Positions 30,908-41,696 of a stretch of 64,000 bases of DNA are shown in pieces. The stretch is from Perca fluviatilis. Taxonomy: Eukaryota; Chordata; Actinopteri; Perciformes; Percidae. The stretch spans positions 27,361,579-27,425,578 of the forward strand of contig NC_053114.1 in assembly GCF_010015445.1 (NCBI RefSeq), given 5' to 3'. The notes beneath the pieces were generated by a model. That model did not search any database and had not been told where the DNA came from. It saw nothing but the letters and a program-made list of their open reading frames with translations. The stretch's first letter is position 1. Each line of letters begins with the position of its first letter. Both the position numbers and the translations under genes were made by a program.

Positions 30908-33562
30908 ATGTCAGAGACGTCAAGTGATGCAGAGTCATCCTGTGGCTGGACCATTATCAGTAATGAGGTATAAATCTTTTTTATTTAGTTCCTAATCGCA
31001 GCTATTTTTTAGTTGTTGTGTTTTTTTGACATTTTAAGGTGGCAGCAAGGAGAGACAGGTGTATTATTATAAATAAATAAAAACTGAAATTATGAATAAT
31101 GTCTGTGAAGAAAAATTAAGATATAATTACCAAATCACAAGTTCAAGAGAATCTCAGTTGATTATCTCAAACATACAAGCTAATCACAACTTTCAGCAAA
31201 TTGTTGAACAATTTCTTCCCAACTCATTCATTGAATTGTTGAGAAAACCTTTGTATAGTTTTATATTAGAGATTGTAATCAAATATTTAAGACATACACT
31301 GATGTTACATTGATGGCACAAACTGCCAATAAACATTACCACATAACCAAATGAAATCCCATAAAAGGAGACAATCAGCAACTCCCTAGAATGAACTGCA
31401 GTAACTTGTATGCAAAAAAACTCTTTTTATTACTGAAATCCAACCTGGGGCTTTAGTATTCGAATAGTGTTTTTGCACATAAAATAGCCAGTAACTCAGT
31501 ACTACACATACACACATATGGCTATTTCTTCCATCATGCCCAGTTTTAATGAATATTGTTTTTACAGGGCTCAGATATCGAGACGTTGGGATTGGAGGCT
31601 GCAGTGGAATATGGAGACGCGCTGTTAGAGCGCCCTTCATTGGAGGAAGCAGAGCTGCGGGATAAACAGGCTTCAGCATCAAATGGTAAAGTCATCATAC
31701 AGTATTATTATTATTTTTTTTTTACCCGAGTTTAACAATAGCAGATGTATCAGTAATATAAACTTTTAATTATGTTCGTATGACAGTTTAAGAATAAAAA
31801 CAGTTTTATTTTGGTACATTGAGTGTTTATGCACATACAGGAATATGACATTAATAAAACAAGTGAGAATTACCAAATCCCATATGAATGCCAGCTCGCA
31901 ACGTCGACTTTGTAAGACATCTAAAAGTCACACCGTAGCCAAATTCTTCTCTCTAATTTAATCAACTTTTTAAATTATCTGTTTTTTATGATATGCACTC
32001 TTTTTACATCTTGTACCTTGTATGTACCTGTAATGCGATTTGCAAAAATCCACAGCTCCCTGTTCAGATGCACCATTCAGGGCCAGGGGGGGGGTGTCTA
32101 ACTGTGTGTCAATCACTGCTCATGCACACGCATTAATTCTCCCTTGTGGGGGGGGAGGGGCTTAGGAGGTTTTGGGCTTCAGCAGAAAGGGGGGAGGGAC
32201 TGAGAAGTTGTCAATGTTCAAATTCAAACTTTGCAATCCTACCTACAGCACCTTTTTAAATCAAATGTTTTTTAAGCATAAATGCCCAAAACTGATTGTT
32301 TTCAGTTTCTCAAATCTAATATTATATATTATATCTAATATTTACTGATTAATGTTGTATGACCTCCTGAGACCCAGGCTATTGACTTATGTCCACTGTA
32401 GTGGACATTTGAGTTTCATTTCTCTCCTTGGAATCTTTTGTGCAAGTCTCTTTATTCCTGCTGTACTGTACAGAGGACATTCTGGGCTTTTCAGTGATGT
32501 GTTATTTGATTGGCTGGGAGGCCGGGAACCGCCTCTATCTTTCAATCCAAAATGGACGGCATAGGAACAAGCACATTTAATGGAAAGATAAGAGATGAGT
32601 CAAATATTGTTTGTCTATGGTTTTGTTACTATGATAATCATATATTTTCTTGTTCATTAAGGTGTTAGGAATCATATTGAGTTCTGATAGCAACTACATT
32701 ATGTATCTTTTGAAAAATTTGCCATTTTATGAATGTCAATTATAGTGGACATCAGGACTATCTTCATGTAAATAATGACTCCACATCTACAAAATGTGTC
32801 TGTTTTCGTAATCAAATGATCCTGTTGTCCACTACAGTGGACATCCTGTAAATAAATTAAAAATTAAATTGCAGGTATGGAATCACAAAAAATATGATTA
32901 GGAAAAACAAAATCTTCCTCGGTTCTCAGGAGGTTAAACTGAATATCTGTGGTTTTTGGACGGTTGTTTGAATATGTCAACTTGGACTTTGTGATTGGCA
33001 TTTTGTATTACTTACATTTTATAGACCAAACAATTAATCAAGAAAGTAATCAATAGATGAATCCATAACGATTTGAGTGGTCGCTAAGACTAGAAAAGCG
33101 CTATATAAATGCTGTCCATTTACCATAATTCACACATTTATTTTAATTTGTATTTATATTATTTTCAATATTTATTTTCAGCTCAGTGTGTTGAAGAGAA
33201 GGTTGCTGAGTCACTTGATGAAACTCTGGAAGAACAAACCATAGATGAGACACTGTGTGCTTCAGAGGTGAGAACACTATAAACATTACCTGAAGGGTGT
33301 TCTTTCAATAATCCAGATGCTGCTCCCTCTGCCTTTGATCTTCAATATATTGTATCTTGTCCAGGCCGGAGACACCACAGGGAAACAGCATGTGACTGTG
33401 TTGTCCTCCAGCGATCACTCGGACATTGTGACTCTTGGAGACTTAAAGGAGGACGAGCATGCTGATGCGGAAGAAGAGGTGGCAACAAACAAGGAGTTTT
33501 ACCTTGGAACGTCCTGCAGCAGCCAGTACGCCTTCACTGCTGCAGAGGCTGGTAGGGCTGCA

Positions 33563-33656
<94 letters not shown>

Positions 33657-36600
33657 CTGTCCTGATGGTCTTAATTTACACTAACAGCCAAAGAGTCAAC
33701 ATAGAGAAATTAGACACATCAACACGAAAACTTTTTTCTCCTGCCTGTTTTCTACGTTGCCAAAGCAGGTTTGATGTTGAGCCACTGGAAACTTCCACAG
33801 AGTCTCATGAACTTAGGCTACCATCTGAGAAGTCAGCTCACTGGAGGCCGCTCTTTTCCAGGTGGCCTGATTGAAACTTGAGTGAATCTAATACTGTATG
33901 ATGCTAAGCTTGTCAGCAATGCACAGAACTAATCCTGATCAGTTCCTTACAAGAAAGTTTAATGATGTTAGGCGGCTCTACTTATTAAAAGCATGATCAA
34001 CCACATATGGAAAAAAAAGTTTTTCCACACGTGTGCATGTGTGGATCTTTGTACAGTAGGTCTGGCTACCTTAGAATAGAAGTGCAGTTCATATCATGAA
34101 TGTAGTGATATTAAAATGATGGTGGAATTCAGTCAGTCTAAGAATTGTGAACAGATAATATGCAACCATATGCTATGGCTTTCTTGTTTAAAGCTGCAGT
34201 AGGTAAGATTGTGAAGATCCAGGACTTTGCCAACAAATTTGAACATCCACAACTTCTCAGTCCCTCCTCCCTTTCTGCTGCAGCCCAAACCGTCTCCTAA
34301 GCCCCTCCCACACAACAGAGTTTGACAGAACTGCCTGCCGGCATGTCAGACAGACAACATTTTCAATAACTAAACACCAACACAATGTTTACTCACCAAC
34401 CGTAAAACGATGCTAACTAGCAGGCTACCGTTAGCCATTTCAGCATCACATCTGACCGACCACTGTGCTAACGTTACTATCATCCTCACCAACCTAGCTT
34501 TGTGGACTTTTGACTACTAATAACCAAGTGAAAGATAAATCACTCATGGTAATTATGTTACCTGTCGAGAAGAAATGCGGCTACATCTGCATCGTTCTTC
34601 AGATCTTTAAAATCACGGAGCTCACGCCACCTCTGAAAAGCCACTCCAATATTCACGGAGTTTTGGGAAACCTTTCTGCAGCTCGTGCGCAGGGAGGGGG
34701 AGGGGAGAACACTCTTATATGCGTGTGTGTGCCCGAGCAGTGATTGACAGGCAGTTAGACACCACCTGTGGCCCTGATTGGAGAAAATCAACCGGGAGCG
34801 GTGGAATTTTGCCAATTGCACTACAGGCTGTAGGTGGTGCCAGAGGAGCTGGATTTTTTTTATATTACATAATTTCATGTAGTTCTACTGGAAGATAGGG
34901 TCAGTTTCAGCAAATATGACAGAAAGTTAGTTTTATAAGACTTACCTCCTGCATCTTTAATATCTGTGTGACTGAGCAGATTTATGGTGTGAATTTCTTT
35001 GATTAATTTTAGCATTTTCCTTTTTGATGAACTGAGGTAACAAGCAACAACACATGATCCAAAAAATCCAATGCAGGGAATTTAGGAGCACTATAACATT
35101 TGTTTCTTTGCTTAAACGGATGGTTTGACATTTTGGGACGTACGCTTACTTGCTTTCATGCAGAGAGTCGAATAAGATTGATAAAACTCATTCGTATGAA
35201 GCTACAGCCACCGTCAGGTTTGCTTAGTTTAGCACAAAGACCAGAGGCCAAAGAGGCCAAAAGAGGCCAAAACGGCTAGTCTCGCTCTGTCCAAAGGTAA
35301 CAAAATCTACCAGCACTCTAAAGCTTATTAATTAACACATTATATCTTATTTGTTAAATCGGTACAAAAACCAACGTGTAAAAACAAGTTGTAACGTTAC
35401 GGGGGTTCTGTGCCGCACTATTTATTGTCCGGTGCATGAGAGTGATATCAATCTGACTCTCGGCAAAAAGAGATTAAGCTTTGAACTATTCATTGAATGT
35501 GTTCAAAAACATTTCACAAACACAAAAATTAATCATCAAGAATTTGCAACAGTATTGTTCAGCATTTATGAATCAGTTGATCATAATCTGCCATATTTGT
35601 TACCTGCATGATTAACCTCACTTACACATGATTTCTGAGCCTGTTATTTTTGTGTGTACCTCTTTTATTTCTACCATGTAATCACTGTAGCCACAACTTC
35701 GTGTATTTTTACTGTAGTTTTTCCAGTGCAGCAGCCTACATTGACAAACTCAAGCAGCAGCGAGGATGAGGCAGATCGAAGCGCCAGCACTGTTGTCCGA
35801 AGACGAAGGTTGAGGAAGAACAGCCTGAGGAGGAGGAGGAGGGGGAAAAAAAAAAAAAAAAAGTCTGGCCAGAGTGAGGAAGAGAGGGAGGAGGAGGCCA
35901 AAGAACAGATGCAGCAGCAGGAGGACGAGGCAGAAATTAGAAGTCTGGATGTCCGAATGCAAGGCCGGGCCAGCAGCATCCTCAACAGCTGTATCCTGAT
36001 CGCCCTCGTCGTAGCCATCAGTATGGGCTTCGGCCACTTCTATGGTGAGAAGTTCCCTGCAGAACTGGAAAATGTTACTGACCTTCTTGCAAACGCAGAA
36101 GTAGCCTGTAGTTCTTCCTGCCTCCAACTGTGTCACCATCACGCCAAATGACAGCACTGGATGCAGGAAGAACAGAATTTGCCGCTGCGAACTTTTCACT
36201 CAATATATTAACGCATATACCATCAACCATTTACCATCAACACTGATTTGACAGCCATATAAAAGGTGGCAAATTTCTCCATTTAAATCTGGTTTTAGTT
36301 CAAGTTAAGTCAATGTTATTATAGCCTAATATCACAAATCTGCCTCAGAGGGCTTTACAATCTGTACAGCATACAACACCCTCTGTCTTTTGACCCTCGC
36401 ATCAGATAAGGAGAGGGGGGGGGAGGGGGGAATGGAAAAAACCTCAGGGAGAGCAACTGAGGAAGGATCTCTCTCCCAGGACGGACAGATGTGCAATAGT
36501 TGTGTGTACAGAACAGACCGGCATTATAAAATTACAGTATAAACAATCCATATGAGAGAGAGAGAGAGAGAGCGCGAGAGAGAGAAAATTGTTATAACTG

Positions 36601-39600
36601 CAGTATCAGTAATAATAATGTAAATATGACTAATGATAATAGTAGCCGTTTGTGTCAAGCAGGACCACGGCAGCAGCTGCAACCACGATACAGGTGCTAC
36701 CACGACGATCTATGGAAATTTGATGTTGTGAGGGATCTGATTCAACAACATGTTGGAGAACAATCTTTTACGAACCAGGTCAGTGACAACACAGGTCACA
36801 ACTCAAGCAATAATAAGCTCATTTGTAGCAGCAACGTACATAACAATAATCATTAACTTATTCTGTACCATGCTTTTGACTTTTGTAACTTCTGTCATGC
36901 ATTATACTTGTTTTTGTATTTATTTTATTCTTAAATGCTTTTTTTAACCAAATAAAAGAAACCCTGCACATTCCAGTGCAAAGCAACAGTCTGATCATAA
37001 ATCAATAATATTTTTCATGTATCACTTTTAATTAACACTGTCAGAGAGGTGTTGGTTCAACTCTGGTCATTCTTGAGGGTTGCAGTTTGTAGTGTTGTAT
37101 TAGATTACATCATAGTGTAAGGTAATTATTCTATCTTGCTTGCTATGTACTGAATGTAAAAGAAGTGGACAAAATATTTAGAAATAACTTAAAATATAAT
37201 GTAGTCCGCTACAAATCCTTGAAATCTACCACTGCGTTGAGTCAACACATAAAGAGCTAAAGCAGAAGTCTCAAAGTAAGTTGGTATTTACTGCAGGGCT
37301 CTTTAGTTTCATTGCATTACACAAACCAAACATATTACCAGGAGCTCATAGTCAAGTTGGCCAAAGTGGAGGTGATTTTTTTTTTTCTTCAGATTTTAAA
37401 CATTATTGTATTAGAAGACATTGCCACAAAATAGACATTTCAATTTTGTTTTGTTCACTTACCTATTCAGGTGCCGGATGAGTCATATATTGAGTGAACA
37501 TTCTGATCGCCTTCAAAATGACCCGTATAACAACGAATTGAATGGACCATAACTTGTTTCTTCCTTTTCTCACTCAGGGTGACGATGAACTGGATGAGCA
37601 AACAGTTAGTTCGCTGCTCACAGAAGTAATTGAGAAGATAAAGACCGAGAACCAGGAGCTCAACATCAAACAGGCGCAGATTCAGGTAACTTGGAAGTCT
37701 GTTTGGTAGCATATTAAAAATTCAAAAGTTGTAATAAGGAAATTATGAGTTACAAGTCAAAACTGAAGAAAACACTCTGCTTCATTTTTCTTTTTGCATT
37801 TTGTTTGACTGCTTAAATGCTGAATGATTAATCATTCAATTCAATCATCATTACTCATGTAAACACCACTTTAAAAGCTATAACTTGTCCTCTTTTACTC
37901 CATCTTTTCCCGTTAAGGCCCAGAGAGATGACCTGGAAATGTTGCTGAAACGGAAGGCTGAGGAGAGGAATAACATTGTGTCTCAGCAGCAGAGTTTGAC
38001 AGCTGAGAACCAGCTGCTGAAAACCTCCCTAGAACGTGAAGAAAAGTCCCTCTCCACCTTACAGGAGGAGCTGAGAAACCTGCACTCTAAGATTAGAGAT
38101 CTGGAGGCAATGCGAGCTGGTGCTGACTCGCTGCTGTTGGAAAACCAGAGGCTGAAAGACCAGCTGGAGGAGGAGAAACAGCTGATCCGAAGCTTCCACG
38201 GCCAAAGGGGAGACATGATGGCCGAAGCGCAGACACTGAGGAAGAAGCTCGACAAGGAGAGAACGATTACAGGTGAGCTGAGGAGAGAGTTAAATGTGCT
38301 CAGAAGTCACATCCCCAGAGCTGGGAAGGAAGCCGGTTCAGAACCAGAAGAGCTCCAGTCACGTCTGATGGAGCTGGAGGAGAGACTGAGCTTCGCGCAG
38401 CAGCGCTCGGACCTGTGGGAGAGGCTGTACGTGGAAACCAAAGAGGACCGAGTTAAAGGAGACAAAGAGTCCAAAGTGAAAAGAACAAAAGAGGGCATGG
38501 CAGGGAAAGTGAGAGAGACATTTGATGCTGTGAAGAACTCCACCAAGGAGTTTGTCCATCACCACAAAGAGCAGATAAAGAAAGCAAAGGAAGCCGTGAA
38601 GGAGAACCTGAGGAAGTTTTCAGATTCTGTCAAACTAACTTTCCGACACTTCAAGAATTCCGCTTCGACCGTCCTCAACAAAGCCAGAGGCTTCTATGAT
38701 AAAAGACGGGATGAGAAGAACACAGAGGAGTCGTGGCAGCACCGATCCCACAAGCCTCATCGCAGACACCAGCACCAATATGATGACTCGTCCCAGAGCA
38801 ACCACAACACCCGAAAATCAGGAGATAAAGTTCACCAAGATCGAGGTCAAGACGCCCACAAGGCCAACTTGAACGGCTGCTACGGCGTCTTTGACTGTGC
38901 CTACCAGGAGTCCATGAGTCTCTTCAACAAAGCCATGGACCCAATCAGAGCAGACGAATTTTACCAGCTGCTGCAGAGCTACCTGCAGCAAGAAGTCGAC
39001 CACTTCCACCACTGGAAAGAGCTGGAGGTGTTCGTCAACAACTTCTTCCACAACGGCGTGTTCATCCACGACCAGATGCTGTTCACAGACTTTGTCAGCG
39101 GCGTGGAAAACTATCTGACTGGCATGCACGAGTATCACGGCCTTGATGACGACGTGTTCAGAGATCTTGATGACTTTGTCTACCGGCACTTCTTAGGAGA
39201 GGCTTACAGAAAAAGCTATGGCCCAAAGTAAGTCACAAAGTATCTTTTCTTACAAGTTAAGTAAGTCCACCTAAAATATGCTAAACATTTCCAGCTAAGA
39301 GTTGAACATACTAATAATTTCCAAGAATGAAAGTCTTAATCTGATACTAATGTAGGGAAAACGGAGACTGTGTTGAATTGGAACAATTCCAATTCATTAA
39401 TTCTAATTATAGCTAGCCTAACCTCGAGGGCCTTAAAGTCAGTGTTCAGCTGAACATGCAAAAATGTGACGGGCAAACATACAATTCAACATAGGTAGAG
39501 AAAAGTTTAATTGTTTAAATTGAGCTTTTCTTTCAAGGAAATTTATATTGTATCTAAGATTTGTACTAAATAACTTGAAATAAATATAGCAAGAAATCGC

Positions 39601-40976
39601 CCCGTTAGAGATGCACCGATTACAACTTTCTAGGCCGATTCTGATTTTCTTTGAGTTAGGCCAGGCGATACCGATTTTAGCCAATTCCGATTTCCTTTTT
39701 TCTAACCACTTTACGCACACACGTATAATATTTATTTTCTATCTTTTCTTTAATAGAACATTTTGCACAGAACATAGAACATTTTTTGAACAGATAATGG
39801 ATCACTATAAAATAGAACTATATAAATTACTCCTGGTGTGGGAAATTCACACACATCTAAAGTGCAATGTTAGAACCATTTCCTTCTTTTCACATCCAAT
39901 ATCACACGTTTTTGGCGTCGTCCCTCCACGTCCTACTTTGTCCTCGCAGGTGTTGCATATTGCAAACTTGTTATCTTCTGCAAGCACGCTGAAGAATTCC
40001 CAAACAGCTGACATGTTGCAGGTTAATTCTCACGAGGTTCCCTACATGTGCCAGAATAGCGCGGACACGCACGTCACACCGCGAGCGGGTACGCATGACA
40101 CGGTGGAAAAGTTGAGAGAAAGAAAAAGAGACTGTGCTGTTGCGTGCGTGCTTCCTTGAAAACTGTAACCTGTATAATTTATGTTGTCAGTTAATTGTAG
40201 CATTGACCGGCATGAAATCGGCATATGTCACAATTCCGGTCACCAGCCGGTCTATCGGTGCATCTCTACGCCCCGTAAAATAAAGCATTAGAGAGAACTC
40301 CTAAGTTAAGGGAAGTGGCGGGGTTGATGCATTACTATGAACGACATTGTGTTTTGTTAATACGCTCACCCAATATGTGATTGGTTGAGAGGGGGCTGTT
40401 TGTTTCAGCAAATGGGAAATAAAATATTAATATATCAACACACAGGAGTGCCATAAAGGATAGATTCCATTCCTATTATTTCACCCGCCATCAAAATAAG
40501 CTTTTAAAAGTAGGTTGTGCACCTGCAGTATGTACTGCAGTACGTATGTACTGCAGGTGCACAGCTGACTGATTGTGAGCAGGTCTTACCGTCTCCAACT
40601 TCTCTCAGACAAAACTTTTCTTTAAAGTTAGTTCCGATACGTCCCTTATTTCTAACTCAGTTTCTGAATACGGTCCCAGTTTCTTTTTGTTTTGTTTTCA
40701 TTGCCATGCTGAAGCTTTAACGTATTTATGAGTGTAACACACTAATATTCATGCCATGAATGTTTTTCTGTGTTTGAACCACACAGCGGGCCATTTGAGA
40801 GACCCGACACAGACTCGAAGGAGTCGAGGGCGAAGCACCAACAGCGAAAGCAGCAGAGAGCCAGGTCTCGACCACACAGCGAACGCAAGTGGAGCCGATC
40901 AGGAAGAAATGCAGACGGGCACATGGCTGACGTCAAAATAGAACTGGGCCCGATGCCGTTTGATCCCAAATACTGA
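30908..40976 (+). CDS. ccpg1: cell cycle progression protein 1, ER-phagy receptor (CCPG1)
   Basis: Single-pass ER membrane protein that links ER to autophagy machinery and is induced by ER stress. Coding exons: 30908-30967, 31568-31685, 33182-33267, 33365-33551, 35718-36044, 36663-36778, 37578-37685, 37918-39227, 40787-40976; phases agree and give 833 residues (human about 757). The cytosolic N-terminus keeps the LC3-interacting core W14-T-I-I17 and both FIP200-binding type motifs, GSDIETL (about 21-27) and HSDIVTL (about 106-112). A basic stretch with a Lys run is followed by the membrane helix (about 240-258, CILIALVVAISMGFGHFYG). Long coiled coil fills exons 7-8, and the conserved luminal end reads FDCAYQESMSLFNKAMDPI, FFHNGVFIHDQMLFTDFV and YRHFLGEAYRKSYGPK. 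The last exon adds about 62 residues ending MPFDPKY. The start ATG follows GACAGAA and matches the family N-terminus. Confidence 0.95.
32045..32259 (-). repeat. MITE fragment related to 34192-34956
   Basis: Read on the minus strand, it begins TTAAAAAGGTGCTGTAGGTAGG and continues with ACAACTTCTCAGTCCCTCC and TAAGCCCCTCCCC. The element at 34192 has the same order (GCAGTAGGTAAG, ACAACTTCTCAGTCCCTCC, TAAGCCCCTCCCAC). It is a partial, inverted copy of the same family. Confidence 0.6.
32363..32933. mobile_element. TTAA-type non-autonomous transposon (571 bp)
   Basis: The ends are inverted: CCTCCTGAGACCCAGG at 32363 and, reversed, CCTCCTGAGAACCGAGG at 32933. TTAA follows the right end (32934-32937); the left flank is ATGA, a decayed site. 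Each end carries a subterminal palindrome, TGTCCACTGTAGTGGACA at about 32390-32407 and TTGTCCACTACAGTGGACA at about 32827-32845, with a half-site TAGTGGACAT at about 32742. No transposase is encoded. A piggyBac-like origin is suggested by the TTAA only. It lies in CCPG1 intron 2. Confidence 0.6.
33563..33653. repeat. (CA)n microsatellite
   Basis: A CA run of about 45 units that starts 12 bp after the donor of CCPG1 exon 4 (GCTG|GTAGGG), so its length could affect use of that splice site. Confidence 0.97.
34192..34956. mobile_element. TTAA-flanked MITE (765 bp)
   Basis: TTAA on both sides (34188-34191 and 34957-34960) encloses 16-bp ends AGCTGCAGTAGGTAAG and, reversed, AGATGCAGGAGGTAAG (14 of 16 identical). 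The interior lacks a transposase. An inverted partial relative lies at 32045-32259. Both are in CCPG1 introns. Confidence 0.75.
35846..35862 (+). repeat. ccpg1: A17 homopolymer inside CCPG1 coding exon
   Basis: Seventeen A residues read in frame as five AAA codons plus the start of AAG, adding to a basic tract before the membrane helix. The frame holds only with this exact length, so polymerase slippage or sequencing error here would shift the frame. Confidence 0.9.
36277..36500. repeat. putative interspersed repeat in CCPG1 intron
   Basis: The segment contains AATATCACAAATCTGCCTC, GGGCTTTACAATCTGTACAG and CAGGGAGAGCAACTGAGGAAG. I recognise this as a segment common in teleost genomes, but no second copy lies in the window. 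A GA run follows at about 36555-36585. Confidence 0.4.
39606..40268. mobile_element. hAT-type MITE (663 bp)
   Basis: The ends are TAGAGATGCACCGAT and its inverted copy ATCGGTGCATCTCTA. A perfect 8-bp target duplication, CGCCCCGT (39598-39605 and 40269-40276), is diagnostic of the hAT superfamily. There is no transposase. The element lies in the last CCPG1 intron. Confidence 0.9.
40516..40563. repeat. inverted repeat hairpin, 15-bp arms
   Basis: TGTGCACCTGCAGTA (40516-40530) and its exact reverse complement (40549-40563) flank an 18-bp spacer that itself contains the palindrome GTACTGCAGTAC. It lies in the last CCPG1 intron about 220 bp before the final exon. Confidence 0.85.
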
Positions 40977-41622
40977 AAATATGTCAACGGATTTAATATT
41001 ATAGCAGCAAATTCTATTTTGGGTTGTATTTAGATGCAAAGTCTCATTTTTTTGTAAGTTTGCACAATGTTAATTTTGAATGCTACTGAACGTCCTTGAG
41101 CGGTTTTGTGTTTAGTGAAGTTATTGTTACGTTTGAGTGGAAGATGTGTTTGAGAAGTATGAGTTGATTTTGAATTTTACAAATGTGAAGATAAAACATT
41201 CTTCATTTTTCGCTAATTATGGACCTGATGAAACACATTTGATACTTCTCTTCAACCACAAAATCAACATAAAATTATTGAGTGGAGGAATGTTGATTGG
41301 GAAACTTAAAAACAAAATGGAAAATATAGACATGCCATATTTTGTTGTTGTTTCTGTGTACAGCCATGTAGTTGTTTTAATGTGCTGCTACAAATACATG
41401 TTTGTGTGACAGGTTGTCATTTGTTTTTAGAATTAAGATGCATTTCTAACATTCCACCTCAAGCTTGTTTTAACTGGACCTGGCAGTTTTTATTTACATG
41501 TGTTGAGAAAAAAATTACTGGAAAAATAATGTCACCAAATTTAGTTGTGGAAAAAAAAAAGTTATACACTTGAGACACATCTGACAATTGGTATTTCAAA
41601 AAACACATTTGACTTTAAAATA

Positions 41623-41628
41623 TTTATT
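41623..41628 (-). promoter_or_regulatory. pigb: candidate PIGB polyadenylation signal
   Basis: TTTATT on the plus strand, AATAAA on the minus strand, about 70 bases after the PIGB stop codon. It lies upstream, in plus coordinates, of the CCPG1 signal at 41668, so the two 3' ends overlap. Confidence 0.6.
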
Positions 41629-41667
41629 TCAGTAGCAAATCCATATCATGTGACATTGTCATTACGG

Positions 41668-41673
41668 AATAAA
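41668..41673 (+). promoter_or_regulatory. ccpg1: candidate CCPG1 polyadenylation signal
   Basis: AATAAA followed by TTGCTGTTGTTCCAGTGTTTG, a GT-rich downstream element. Cleavage would fall at about 41690, a few bases from the PIGB stop at 41697. Confidence 0.55.
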
Positions 41674-41696
41674 ACTTGCTGTTGTTCCAGTGTTTG

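Larger units (their letters stand above)
40977..41690 (+). other. ccpg1: CCPG1 3' UTR
   Basis: Non-coding AT-rich sequence after the CCPG1 stop. AATAAA signals on the plus strand at 41668-41673 and 41711-41716 are candidate poly(A) signals, so the transcript probably reaches into or very near the last PIGB coding exon on the opposite strand. Confidence 0.6.

Noticed and set aside
36045..36151. CCPG1 ending shortly after the membrane helix (EKFPAELENV to a stop)
   Set aside because: TATG|GTGAGA is a good donor and the following exons encode the conserved coiled coil and luminal domain; the read-through could only be an intron-retained form.
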